From assembly GCF_030412265.1 (NCBI RefSeq), contig NZ_JAUHLN010000004.1, forward strand, positions 62,001 through 126,000: a stretch of DNA of 64,000 bases, in the 5' to 3' direction. Shown piece after piece: positions 44,122 through 52,123 of the stretch. A model generated the notes under the pieces. That model saw nothing but the letters and a program-made list of their open reading frames with translations, was not told the DNA's origin and made no database searches. The stretch is from Fictibacillus terranigra. GTDB lineage: Bacteria > Bacillota > Bacilli > Bacillales > Fictibacillaceae. The number at the start of each line of letters is the position of its first letter. Positions within the stretch are counted from its first letter, which is position 1. Both the position numbers and the translations under genes were made by a program.

Positions 44122-44147
44122 AAAAACGCCGATTCGGCGTTTTTTTG
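44122..44147 (+). terminator. Terminator of the LysR gene
   Basis: AAAAACGCCGA with TCGGCGTTTTTT, a compact hairpin with a T run. Confidence 0.85.
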
Positions 44148-44266
44148 TTTGCATATAAAATAATTTTATAGGTGCCTAAAAAACATTAAGTTTACTTATC
44201 ATTTCAACAAATGAATAATGGAATAAACTAATTTGATTTTTCTGAATGTTTTGGAGGGCATATAGT

Positions 44267-45460
44267 ATGAATACCATTGACTTGAGAGAAAAAGAGGCCA
44301 TCCTGGCGGCCGTTGATGCCCGTGATGCTGAACTAAGAGGGATATCATTAAAAATTCATGCCCATCCTGAGCTCAGCTTTAATGAATATCAAGCCATGAA
44401 ATGGTTGACGGAGCCTTTAGAAAAGGCGGGTTTTCATGTTGAAAAAGGAATTTCAAATCTTGAAACCTCGTTTAGGGCGACATGGGAAGGGAAATCAGGC
44501 GGACCCACTGTTGCGATTTTAGCGGAATATGATGCACTGGCAGGTCTCGGACACGGGTGCGGCCATAACATTATTGGAACGTCTGCTGTTGGTGCAGCAC
44601 TCGCTCTAAAGGATACTTATCCCGATCTGCCTGGGAAAATCGTGGTTCTGGGCACACCCGCTGAAGAAGAAGGAGGCGGTAAAATCCTGATGGTTGAAAA
44701 TGGAGTTTTCGATGATATTGATATCGCCATGATGTGCCACCCACAGAAACAGTCGATGGTGTTGCGGGGTGGACTAGCCTGTGTGGATGCCTCCTTTAAA
44801 TTTTATGGAAAGGCTTCGCATGCTTCCTCTGCACCCGAAAAAGGGATTAGTGCTCTTGATGCGGTAATCCATACGTTTGTTGCGATTAATTCCTTGCGGC
44901 AGTTTTTCAAGGATGATGTCAGAATCCATGGGATTATTACAAAAGGCGGGGAAGCTACAAATGTGGTGCCAGCCTATTGTGAAGCTGAGTTCTTACTTAG
45001 GGCTGAGACAGTGGATGAACTGAAGATCGTACGCGAAAAGGTATACTCCGCCGCACGTCATGCGGCGGAGGCCGTTGGTGCGAGGATTGATATTAAGGAA
45101 GGACTTGTTTACGCTGAACGAAACAATAATAAAACATTGGCTCACTTATTCAAGGACAATTTGGAATCATTAGGAGAAGTGGTGATTGAGCCTCCGAAAA
45201 AAGGTGGCATCGGTTCGTCGGATATTGGAAATGTCGGGCAAGTGACCGCAACCATTCACCCTTACATAAAAATTACCGATGCAACGACACATACTCCAGA
45301 ATTCGTGGAAGCATCAGCTTCGGAAGAGGGGATGATCGGCCTAAATAAGGCCGCAAAAGCATTAGCGATGACCGCTTATGATGTTTGCAGCAATTCAGAA
45401 ATTTTCCAAGCGATACGGAATGAGTTCGAAGGATGGAAAAAGAATAAAAGATCGGTTTAA
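44267..45460 (+). CDS. M20-family amidohydrolase, AbgB-like (397 aa)
   Basis: A metal-dependent aminoacylase/aminobenzoyl-glutamate hydrolase. HAHPELSFNEYQA, the metal-binding GHGCGHNIIGTSAVGAA, the catalytic Glu region GTPAEEEGGGK and HPQKQSM are intact, with the small lid domain (GKASHASSAPEKGISALDA). ATG 44267 lies 10 nt after GGAGG. Its partners are a YfcC-type transporter and an M28 peptidase, so it likely hydrolyses an imported amide-linked amino acid. Substrate not readable. Confidence 0.83.
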   Translation: MNTIDLREKEAILAAVDARDAELRGISLKIHAHPELSFNEYQAMKWLTEPLEKAGFHVEKGISNLETSFRATWEGKSGGPTVAILAEYDALAGLGHGCGHNIIGTSAVGAALALKDTYPDLPGKIVVLGTPAEEEGGGKILMVENGVFDDIDIAMMCHPQKQSMVLRGGLACVDASFKFYGKASHASSAPEKGISALDAVIHTFVAINSLRQFFKDDVRIHGIITKGGEATNVVPAYCEAEFLLRAETVDELKIVREKVYSAARHAAEAVGARIDIKEGLVYAERNNNKTLAHLFKDNLESLGEVVIEPPKKGGIGSSDIGNVGQVTATIHPYIKITDATTHTPEFVEASASEEGMIGLNKAAKALAMTAYDVCSNSEIFQAIRNEFEGWKKNKRSV

Positions 45461-45522
45461 ACATTTGTTTAAAAGAAACGATTTTGGCATGCAGCCCTAA
45501 CTCTAGAAAGGTGGTATTTCTA

Positions 45523-46959
45523 ATGAGTACAAAATCAACGGTTGAGTTTAGTACGGATCCTCCTTCGAAATTCAAAAGCTTTTTTAAAATGCCTCATACG
45601 TTGGTCATCATCATTTTTATTATTCTAGCTTCTGCACTATTAACCTATATTTTGCCTGCGGGTGAATTTGATCGAGTGGAGGATAAAGAGACAGGCAACA
45701 AGGTTGCCGTTGAAAATACGTTTCATTCGGTTGATCAAAATCCAGTAAGCATCATAGAAGTTCCATTAGCTATCGTTCATGGATTAACGAGTGCGAGTGA
45801 TGTGGTCTTTTTCATTTTTATCATTGGTGGAGTGTTCCAAATCATTAATTCGACTGGAACGATTGAGGCAGTAACGGCAAGGGTTGGGAAAACCTTTATG
45901 AACCGCGGGCTCGTTGTGATTCCTATCTTCTTAACGTTGTTCTCCATCGGCGGGTTTACGATGGGAATGTCGGCAGAGGTTATGGCGTTTGTTCCGATAG
46001 GAATAGCGATTGCCCGTTCACTGGGATATGATGCTGTAACAGGTACTGCGATGGTGATGCTTGGTGCTGCCAGCGGATTTACAGCTGGGCTCTTAAATCC
46101 ATTTAACGTTGGGATTGCCCAATCAATCGCTGAGATTCCATTGTTCTCAGGAATGTGGCTGCGCGCCATTCTTTTAGTTGTATTGCTGGCTGTGACGAGT
46201 CTGTACATCATGCGTTATGCGAAAAAAGTGAAAAGAGATCCTTCTCTGGGCCTTGCTTATGAGCTGGAACAAACGGAGGGTAAAGGAAAGCTTGATTTTA
46301 TGACCTCTTTACCACAATTAAAGCTGACACATTATTTCACGATACTTGCCATTGTACTAGGGTTTGGAGTTTTAATTTGGGGTGTCTCTCAAAAGGGCTG
46401 GTGGATGGAGGAGCTGGCTGCATTTTTCTTATCCCTCGGAATCATTGTAGGTTTTCTTTCTAGATATGGACCAAGTAAAATTGCCAGTGAGTTTGTGATA
46501 GGGGCAAAAGAGATTACGTTTGGAGCGTTCATTGTTGGGATCGCTAAAGGTGTTGTGGTTGTATTAGAGCAAGGTGCCGTGATCGATTCTGTTGTGAATG
46601 GTTTGTTTACAACGATAGAGCACTTGCCGACCCAAATTCAGGTTATGGGCATTTATATCGTTCAAAACATCATGAATGTTTTCATTACTTCTGGAACGGG
46701 ACAAGCCGCCACAACGATGCCGATCTTAGTTCCTCTTGCTGATTTGATTAATGTGACAAGACAAACCACAGTTTTAATTTTTCAGCTGGGAGATGGTTTA
46801 TCCAACTGTATACTGCCGACTTCAGCCATGTTAATGGGAAGTCTAGCTGTCTCCAGGATCAAATATCAGGAATGGGTAAAGTTTTTCTGGCCGCTGCTTT
46901 TCATATGGACAGTAATCGGAGCTGTTTTTGTTCTGATTGCAGATGCGATTCAATATTAA
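45523..46959 (+). CDS. YfcC-family transporter (478 aa)
   Basis: An integral membrane protein of the YfcC/C4-dicarboxylate carrier type with about 11-12 helices. Marks are MPHTLVIIIFIILASALLTYILPAGEFDR at the N-terminus, FIIGGVFQIINSTG in the middle and ITSGTGQAATTMPILVPLADL near the C-terminus. ATG 45523 follows AAGGTGG. It lies between two peptide/amide hydrolases, so probably imports a short peptide, acyl amino acid or an amino acid product. Confidence 0.8.
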   Translation: MSTKSTVEFSTDPPSKFKSFFKMPHTLVIIIFIILASALLTYILPAGEFDRVEDKETGNKVAVENTFHSVDQNPVSIIEVPLAIVHGLTSASDVVFFIFIIGGVFQIINSTGTIEAVTARVGKTFMNRGLVVIPIFLTLFSIGGFTMGMSAEVMAFVPIGIAIARSLGYDAVTGTAMVMLGAASGFTAGLLNPFNVGIAQSIAEIPLFSGMWLRAILLVVLLAVTSLYIMRYAKKVKRDPSLGLAYELEQTEGKGKLDFMTSLPQLKLTHYFTILAIVLGFGVLIWGVSQKGWWMEELAAFFLSLGIIVGFLSRYGPSKIASEFVIGAKEITFGAFIVGIAKGVVVVLEQGAVIDSVVNGLFTTIEHLPTQIQVMGIYIVQNIMNVFITSGTGQAATTMPILVPLADLINVTRQTTVLIFQLGDGLSNCILPTSAMLMGSLAVSRIKYQEWVKFFWPLLFIWTVIGAVFVLIADAIQY

Positions 46960-46968
46960 GGTGATCGT

Positions 46969-48669
46969 ATGGAAAAACATACACTTTTTAACTTAATCGA
47001 TGAAAAACAGCTAGACCGTCATGTCCAAACACTGACCCAGTGGGACCGTTTATCAGGTGAGAAAGAAGCCGAACAAGCAGCCGATTACATTGCAGAACAG
47101 CTGAAACAGTATGAAATTCAATATGAATGCCACCAATTTGACGGTTATTTCAGTGATCCCATTCAAGGGCAGGTCACGGCCATCTCTTCTGAAAATTTTA
47201 ATATCCGGGCCAAAGCCAGATCATACAGCTTACATTGTCCCGAAGGAATCAAAGGTGATGTGTTCTATGACATATACAGTGAGAAGCCAGATAGCGGCAA
47301 GCATCCTGGTGATCAATACACAAACCTAAAAGGGAAAATTGTGGTTAGCTGGAATTATTATGAGGATTACGTCAAAAAAATTGAAAGTGCTGGTGCGGTA
47401 GGGTTAATTCATATTTGGCCATCTCCTGAAAAAGTCATCCATGAAGAAACCGTTGGGACAGTATGGGGAACACCGACAATCGAAAACGCAGACCAGCTAA
47501 CGAAGATTCCTGTCGTTGGGATCACGTATGACGATGGTATACATTTAATCAAACAGATTCAAAAAGAAGACATCAAAGTCATCCTGAAAACGGAAATACA
47601 GACAGGAATCAAGCGAGTGAGTTTACCGATGGCTGCGATTCCAGGCAAGACGGATCAATACATTTTAATATCAGGACACTACGACTCCTGGCATAAAGGA
47701 GCGACCGATAATGCCGGGGGAAATGCATTACTGCTTGAGTTGGCGCGAATCTTCTCATCTATGAGCGAAAAATTGACTCGTGGGATAAAATTTGCATGGT
47801 GGCCAGGCCATTCCAATGGAAGGTATGCTGGGTCTGCCTGGTATTGTGATCAATTCTGGCATGAGATCAATGAAAATTGTATCGCTCATATCAATGTGGA
47901 TTTTCCCGGAACGAAGGGCGGTATCAATGTTCTCCCGAGGTCCAGTTCTATCGAGGATAGAAGTTTACTAGATGATATAATCTTATATTTTACAGGGAAG
48001 AAGCCAAATCATTTCGCATTTTTACCTCGTGGTGCTGATCAATCCTTCTGGGGAACGAATATTCCGCTTCATTATCAGCTGAAATATGAACCGAACGAAG
48101 TGGATAAACTCTATCAAACTCCTGGAGGTAACTGGTGGTGGCATACGGAGGAAGATTCATATGACAAAGTCGACTTGGAGCTATTAGCCAGAGATTCAAA
48201 GATTCATACTTCACTTGTTCTTGAATTATGCAATTTGGATGTTTTGCCGCTTAACCTGATCGATTTTGTTAAAAACAGCAGCAGGATTATTGGGGATATT
48301 GACAGATGTTCAGACGAACAATTTGATTTCACACCTGTTTATAAAATGCTTGATAGATTGAGCGAAAAGGTAACGGCACTCTCAAAAAAAGAGAGGGTAA
48401 AGGTCGAGGATTATAATCGTTTGCTTAAAACAGTCGGCGGGACTTTGAACCGATTAATGTTTTCCTGCTCCAGTAAATATGAATTTGATAATACATTTCC
48501 GTTTCAGCCTTTTCCCGGTCTATCAAAGGCCAAGAATATCTTCTCATCCAGCGTATCACCCGAAGAATTTTTGTTCACAATAACTTATTTTGTCAGACAA
48601 CGGAATCGGATTGTCAACGAAGTAAAAGACTTATGTCTCATAATTGATGATTATTTACGGTCTAACTAA
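46969..48669 (+). CDS. M28-family metallopeptidase with PA-like insert (566 aa)
   Basis: An aminopeptidase/carboxypeptidase-like zinc enzyme. The metal ligands lie in ILISGHYDSWHKGATDNAGGNALLLELARI and HINVDFPGTKGG. A PA-like domain (GKIVVSWNYYEDYVKKIESAGAVGLIHIW) precedes it. The later GNWWWHTEEDSYDKVD supplies a His ligand. No signal peptide is present, so it acts on imported peptides. It begins 9 nt after the YfcC gene and ends the cluster at a terminator. Confidence 0.8.
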   Translation: MEKHTLFNLIDEKQLDRHVQTLTQWDRLSGEKEAEQAADYIAEQLKQYEIQYECHQFDGYFSDPIQGQVTAISSENFNIRAKARSYSLHCPEGIKGDVFYDIYSEKPDSGKHPGDQYTNLKGKIVVSWNYYEDYVKKIESAGAVGLIHIWPSPEKVIHEETVGTVWGTPTIENADQLTKIPVVGITYDDGIHLIKQIQKEDIKVILKTEIQTGIKRVSLPMAAIPGKTDQYILISGHYDSWHKGATDNAGGNALLLELARIFSSMSEKLTRGIKFAWWPGHSNGRYAGSAWYCDQFWHEINENCIAHINVDFPGTKGGINVLPRSSSIEDRSLLDDIILYFTGKKPNHFAFLPRGADQSFWGTNIPLHYQLKYEPNEVDKLYQTPGGNWWWHTEEDSYDKVDLELLARDSKIHTSLVLELCNLDVLPLNLIDFVKNSSRIIGDIDRCSDEQFDFTPVYKMLDRLSEKVTALSKKERVKVEDYNRLLKTVGGTLNRLMFSCSSKYEFDNTFPFQPFPGLSKAKNIFSSSVSPEEFLFTITYFVRQRNRIVNEVKDLCLIIDDYLRSN

Positions 48670-48687
48670 ATTTAGTTTCCATCAACA

Positions 48688-48715
48688 AAGCTCGGGGAGA
48701 TTCCCCGGGCTTTTT
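48688..48715 (+). terminator. Terminator of the peptidase cluster
   Basis: AAAGC.CGGGG pairs with CCCCG.GCTTT, then a T run. Confidence 0.8.
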
Positions 48716-49071
48716 GTATTCCCTTGAACACATGGCAATAAGTTAAACATTGCTAAAGGCTCAAAAACATTCTGAGTTAAAAATTATACCAAAAAAGAGG
48801 GGGGTGTTGATTTAACGGATCGATTAGCGAAGAACCAGTGCCATTTGGGGTAGTGAAACGGGCAGATCTAAAGAGTCCCAGGCTATGAATTGACGGGAAA
48901 TTAAGACCAATTATTCATTTACAATTATATCCATATACTATATATTGATAAAGTATTGGTTATATGACCCATTAATACCATTTTTTCAACAACAGCCAGT
49001 GGGTTCCCGCAGAGCCAAGCGGTACAACTTGGCTCCTTTTATCTTATTATCGAAAGGAGATTGACGAAATA
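48716..49071 (+). other. Intergenic stretch with a terminator-like hairpin at 49012-49041
   Basis: No gene seen; one plus-strand stretch near 48805-48885 is open for about 25 codons without a start. At 49012-49035 GAGCCAAG pairs perfectly with CTTGGCTC and is followed by CTTTT, only about 15 nt before the ribosome site of the gene at 49072. It is either the end of an upstream transcript or an attenuator for that gene. Confidence 0.45.
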
Positions 49072-49467
49072 ATGAAGAAAATAAGTGTAATTTTGTCTGC
49101 GTTCGCACTTTCATTGGTACTTCCAGTAACTACATATGCCAGTGGCTGGGATTATCAAGGGAGTGATGCATTTACTAACCAAAGCAAAATCTTCCTATCA
49201 GGTGGAGGCGATTTTAAAATTTGTCTTAGTTCTAATAGTCAACCAGGATTTTATGAGTTATATGACGAAGATCCTTATAATCGCGATGATGTAGTGTATT
49301 CAAATGGTGTTAGAGGTCTCTACTATAAAACAGCAGGCAGTAACGATTTCGATTCCAAAGGCTGTCATATCTTCAGAAATATCGGTAAATATGTAGATGG
49401 AGATCAAGCGGAATTTTATTTAGCAAAATACTCGGGTGGAAATTCAACGGTGTATGCCTGGGATTAG
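49072..49467 (+). CDS. Small secreted protein (131 aa)
   Basis: A classical signal peptide (MKKISVILSAFALSLVLPVTTYAS, likely cleaved after YAS) is followed by a mature domain of about 107 residues rich in Gly, Ser, Asp and Tyr, with two Cys (CLSSN and GCHIF) that could form a disulfide. AAAGGAG precedes the ATG. I do not recognise the family; it could be a small extracellular or antimicrobial-type protein. A hairpin in the leader suggests controlled expression. Confidence 0.65.
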   Translation: MKKISVILSAFALSLVLPVTTYASGWDYQGSDAFTNQSKIFLSGGGDFKICLSSNSQPGFYELYDEDPYNRDDVVYSNGVRGLYYKTAGSNDFDSKGCHIFRNIGKYVDGDQAEFYLAKYSGGNSTVYAWD

Positions 49468-49503
49468 AGAAAAGGAACTAGTCCTGAAAATATATAGGAA
49501 GTA

Positions 49504-49550
49504 TAAAAGCCGATTGTCCTTTAGTCTTAAGGAGAATCGGCTTTTCTTTT
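49504..49550 (+). terminator. Terminator of the secreted-protein gene
   Basis: AAAAGCCGATT...TCCTT pairs with AAGGA...AATCGGCTTTT, followed by CTTTTTG. Confidence 0.8.
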
Positions 49551-49583
49551 TGAACGAAAGAGCAGGTTGGTTGAAAAACCTTT

Positions 49584-49790
49584 TCAAGTGTCCGATTTCA
49601 AATCAAACATCACCTGATTTGCCAGGTACTCTGCATCTCTTCCTACACCGCATACTAATGCTGAACCCCGTTGATTCTGCCAGGGTAATCCGATAAAATA
49701 TAAACCTTTTACAGGGCTGACGCCTCTATGATGAATAGGACGGCCGTTTTTACCCCCTAGTGGTATGCTTGGCAATAAAAGATACAACAG
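49584..49790 (-). pseudogene. C-terminal relic of a flavin monooxygenase-like protein
   Basis: The minus strand encodes GRPIHHRGVSPVKGLYFIGLPWQNQRGSAL followed by VGRDAEYLA, the typical end of flavin-containing NAD(P)-dependent monooxygenases of the CzcO type. About 60 residues survive; the FAD- and NADPH-binding parts are gone. There is no ribosome site. Confidence 0.7.
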
Positions 49791-49892
49791 AGAGTAATAT
49801 AATGGAAATTTTTTCGTCTTAGTGAAATAAGAAAATGTCCGTTCTGTACTTCAAGGTTAAAAAAGCAATGTATCTTGCTTGCATAAATTAAA

Positions 49893-49918
49893 GTTTTGTT
49901 TAAACTTGGATAGGGTAA
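49893..49918 (+). promoter_or_regulatory. Candidate sigma-B-type promoter
   Basis: GTTTTG, 14 nt, GGGTAA resembles the sigma-B consensus GTTTAA-N12-15-GGGTAT with 4/6 and 5/6 matches. It lies 125 nt upstream of an RsbR-type gene, a plausible target. Confidence 0.35.
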
Positions 49919-50042
49919 TAAGAGAAGTAAAAAGGATTTTTAGGATTATCATCTAATTATTGAGACAAAGGGGTGCGCAATAATAAAGGAAATCATTTAA
50001 AATAAAAGAGACCATTTTTTAAATACTGGAGGAGAAGAACCA

Positions 50043-50885
50043 ATGGGAAAAATTCAGCAAAAGGAGATTACGGAGTTTATCGTCAGCCACAGAGAAGAGT
50101 TTCAAAACAGGCTGTTATCCGAGGCTGTAGAAGTCGCAGCTAAAATAAATGATATTTTACAGTCAGGGAATATTGATCTTTTGAAAAACGCTGAGAAGAT
50201 GGTAGCGTTTGTTGTTGAGGGGAAAGATTCCGAACTTATTTCCTTTGCTGAGCAAGAAGGGATAGCTTGGGCAGAGCATGCTTTAACTCTTACTCTTAAG
50301 CTGGAGTGGGTACATGCGATTAGAAGGACGGTATGGTACTATCTGTTTGAATATGATCAACTGAATACCCATGGATTAAGCATTTCAGACTACAGATCAA
50401 TGATTTATGAGATGGAGAAGCAGATCAATGACGGCATCGATAAATTTCTTAATACCTTCTTTATTAGTTATTCATCTTATAAAGATGAATTGATCAGCGC
50501 TCAGCGAAAAATGGTTGAGCATTTATCTGTTCCTATCATACCGATCAGTCCTCATATAGCCGTCCTTCCTTTAATCGGTATGATTGATGTGTACCGTATG
50601 GATACCATTGAAGAAAAAATATTAACGGATATTTCAAATTTAAAAATCCGAACGTTAATTATGGATCTATCAGGCATTACAGATATGGGTATTGAAGTGA
50701 TCCACCATTTTCAAAGAGTATTGAGCGGCATTTCACTGATGGGATGTGAGGCGGTCATTACCGGTTTGCGCGCAGAACTTGTCAGGAAAATGATTCACTT
50801 GGATGTTTCCTTTGATGAGTATGCATCCACCAATGGTACGCTTCAGCAAACATTGAACGAATATTTTAGCACAGCGTCCGTATAA
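50043..50885 (+). CDS. RsbR-family STAS-domain protein (280 aa)
   Basis: An N-terminal non-haem-globin-like helical domain (residues 1-145) and a C-terminal STAS domain from HLSVPIIPISPHIAVLPLIGMIDV to LQQTLNEYF. This is the layout of stressosome sensors RsbR and paralogues. The two usual phospho-threonines are changed: the first is Val in GMIDV (family: xIDT), the second is Ser in LIMDLSGI (family: IDITGV). Ribosome site GGAGGAG. No rsbS or rsbT is adjacent, as for the B. subtilis paralogues. Confidence 0.8.
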   Translation: MGKIQQKEITEFIVSHREEFQNRLLSEAVEVAAKINDILQSGNIDLLKNAEKMVAFVVEGKDSELISFAEQEGIAWAEHALTLTLKLEWVHAIRRTVWYYLFEYDQLNTHGLSISDYRSMIYEMEKQINDGIDKFLNTFFISYSSYKDELISAQRKMVEHLSVPIIPISPHIAVLPLIGMIDVYRMDTIEEKILTDISNLKIRTLIMDLSGITDMGIEVIHHFQRVLSGISLMGCEAVITGLRAELVRKMIHLDVSFDEYASTNGTLQQTLNEYFSTASV

Positions 50886-50999
50886 AATAAGGTGCTTCTT
50901 ATGGGGCTTCCAGGATTATTATTGATTTTCATGGGAAAACAGCGTGGCAAGAAGGTAAGAAAGCTGTCAAATGGGATATAACTGTAACTTAGAATAAAT

Positions 51000-51039
51000 A
51001 AAGAAGCGAGCGGAAGGAAAACCGCTCGCTTTTTCTTTA
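51000..51039 (+). terminator. Terminator after the RsbR-like gene
   Basis: AAAGAAGCGAGCGG pairs with CCGCTCGCTTTTTCTTT around 8 nt. Confidence 0.85.
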
Positions 51040-51174
51040 TTCGTCTCGTCTTCCTCTTTCTTCATCTTGCTGCCAAACGTGATTTAAAGGGCAGGGCTGT
51101 TACAGAAGGAATTACATAACCGTTACAGGAATATAAAAGTATATAATCAACGATTCGATTGAGGGAGGAATGGG

Positions 51175-51456
51175 ATGTATTTAGGAATAGCTATTCTTAT
51201 ATTGTTGTTGATTATTATTTTAATCCTTCGAATTGTTTCTAACTGGAATTGGAAACTCGTTTACTCTACATATGGCAGTGAAGATTACTTTAAGATCGTT
51301 GAGAAATTAAAAACAGAAGGAATAAAGTTTAAAACCGGGACTCCAAACAGAGGCTTTGATCATAACATTGACCGATTTAAGGAGAGTACACAACAATATG
51401 ATATATACGTAAAAATAGATGAAGAATATTTAGCTGTTAAGGCGCTGCAAAAATGA
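51175..51456 (+). CDS. Small single-pass membrane protein (93 aa)
   Basis: One N-terminal helix (LGIAILILLLIIILILRIV, residues 3-21) anchors a cytoplasmic domain of about 65 residues with alternating sheet/helix character (KLVYSTYGSEDYFKIVEKLKTEGIKFKT, then YDIYVKIDEEYLAVKAL). The domain resembles small DUF2007-like folds in pattern, but I am not certain. GGGAGG precedes the ATG. Confidence 0.6.
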   Translation: MYLGIAILILLLIIILILRIVSNWNWKLVYSTYGSEDYFKIVEKLKTEGIKFKTGTPNRGFDHNIDRFKESTQQYDIYVKIDEEYLAVKALQK

Positions 51457-51636
51457 AATGAAATATAGGAACTTCCGTTAGCGGCAGTGTTAGTGAGAGG
51501 TGTATAGCGGAGGTAAGGGAACAACTTTGAACACTAAATAATCCAACTTGCAGAAGGGTGGATAAGTCGTGCATCAATCTATAGGCAGCTTATTAAGCTA
51601 ACGGGTAGGTTGTTTAAAGTCTTAAAGGAGAAAGGT

Positions 51637-51981
51637 ATGCTCAAAAAAGGACAATTAGAGTTGTTAAACTTAAACACATTAATAAAAAATCAAAACGAAT
51701 ATACAAATTTTATCGTAAGCGAAGTCAATGACCATGCACTCCGAATAGTTGTGATTAATGGGGAATACCACTGGCATAAGCACGAAGAATGTGATGAACT
51801 ATTCTATGTACTGGAAGGAGAACTTTTCATTGACCTTGAAAACAATGAAACCATTTCTTTGAAACCAGGTGAAATATTCGCCATACCTGCGAACACAATG
51901 CATCGTACTCGTTCAAAGGAGAGGACAGTTAATCTATGCTTTGAAAAGGCGAGTAATGATATAACAGGTAACATCGGTTGA
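51637..51981 (+). CDS. Cupin-domain protein (114 aa)
   Basis: A single-domain cupin. Motif 1 is YHWHKHEECDELFYVLEGEL, and motif 2 is LKPGEIFAIPANTMHRT, giving three His and one Glu as metal ligands. ATG 51637 is 8 nt after AAAGGAG. Could be an isomerase, dioxygenase or sensor; nothing in the neighbourhood decides. Confidence 0.75.
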   Translation: MLKKGQLELLNLNTLIKNQNEYTNFIVSEVNDHALRIVVINGEYHWHKHEECDELFYVLEGELFIDLENNETISLKPGEIFAIPANTMHRTRSKERTVNLCFEKASNDITGNIG

Positions 51982-52071
51982 ATCAAATGTATCGCTTAGC
52001 CTGGCAAAGAAGGAATTAGTCAGCATTAGCTAAAATGCTATCTAATGTACCCCCGGGAATATAAAAGAATA

Positions 52072-52108
52072 AAAAAAGCGAGCGGAATGAAAACCGGCTC
52101 GCTTTTTT
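52072..52108. terminator. Bidirectional terminator
   Basis: AAAAAAGCGAGC pairs with GCTCGCTTTTTT between convergent genes. Confidence 0.8.
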
Positions 52109-52123
52109 GTTCAGACATTCGCA

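Noticed and set aside
45461-45482. TTTAAACATTTGTTTAAA near-palindrome, with a shorter match at about 59268-59284
   Set aside because: Both are AT-rich, only two sites, and their contexts differ (between two cotranscribed genes versus before a gene relic), so a shared regulator is not supported.
48805-48885. Open stretch of about 25 codons before the secreted-protein gene
   Set aside because: No start codon with ribosome site and no similarity I can identify.
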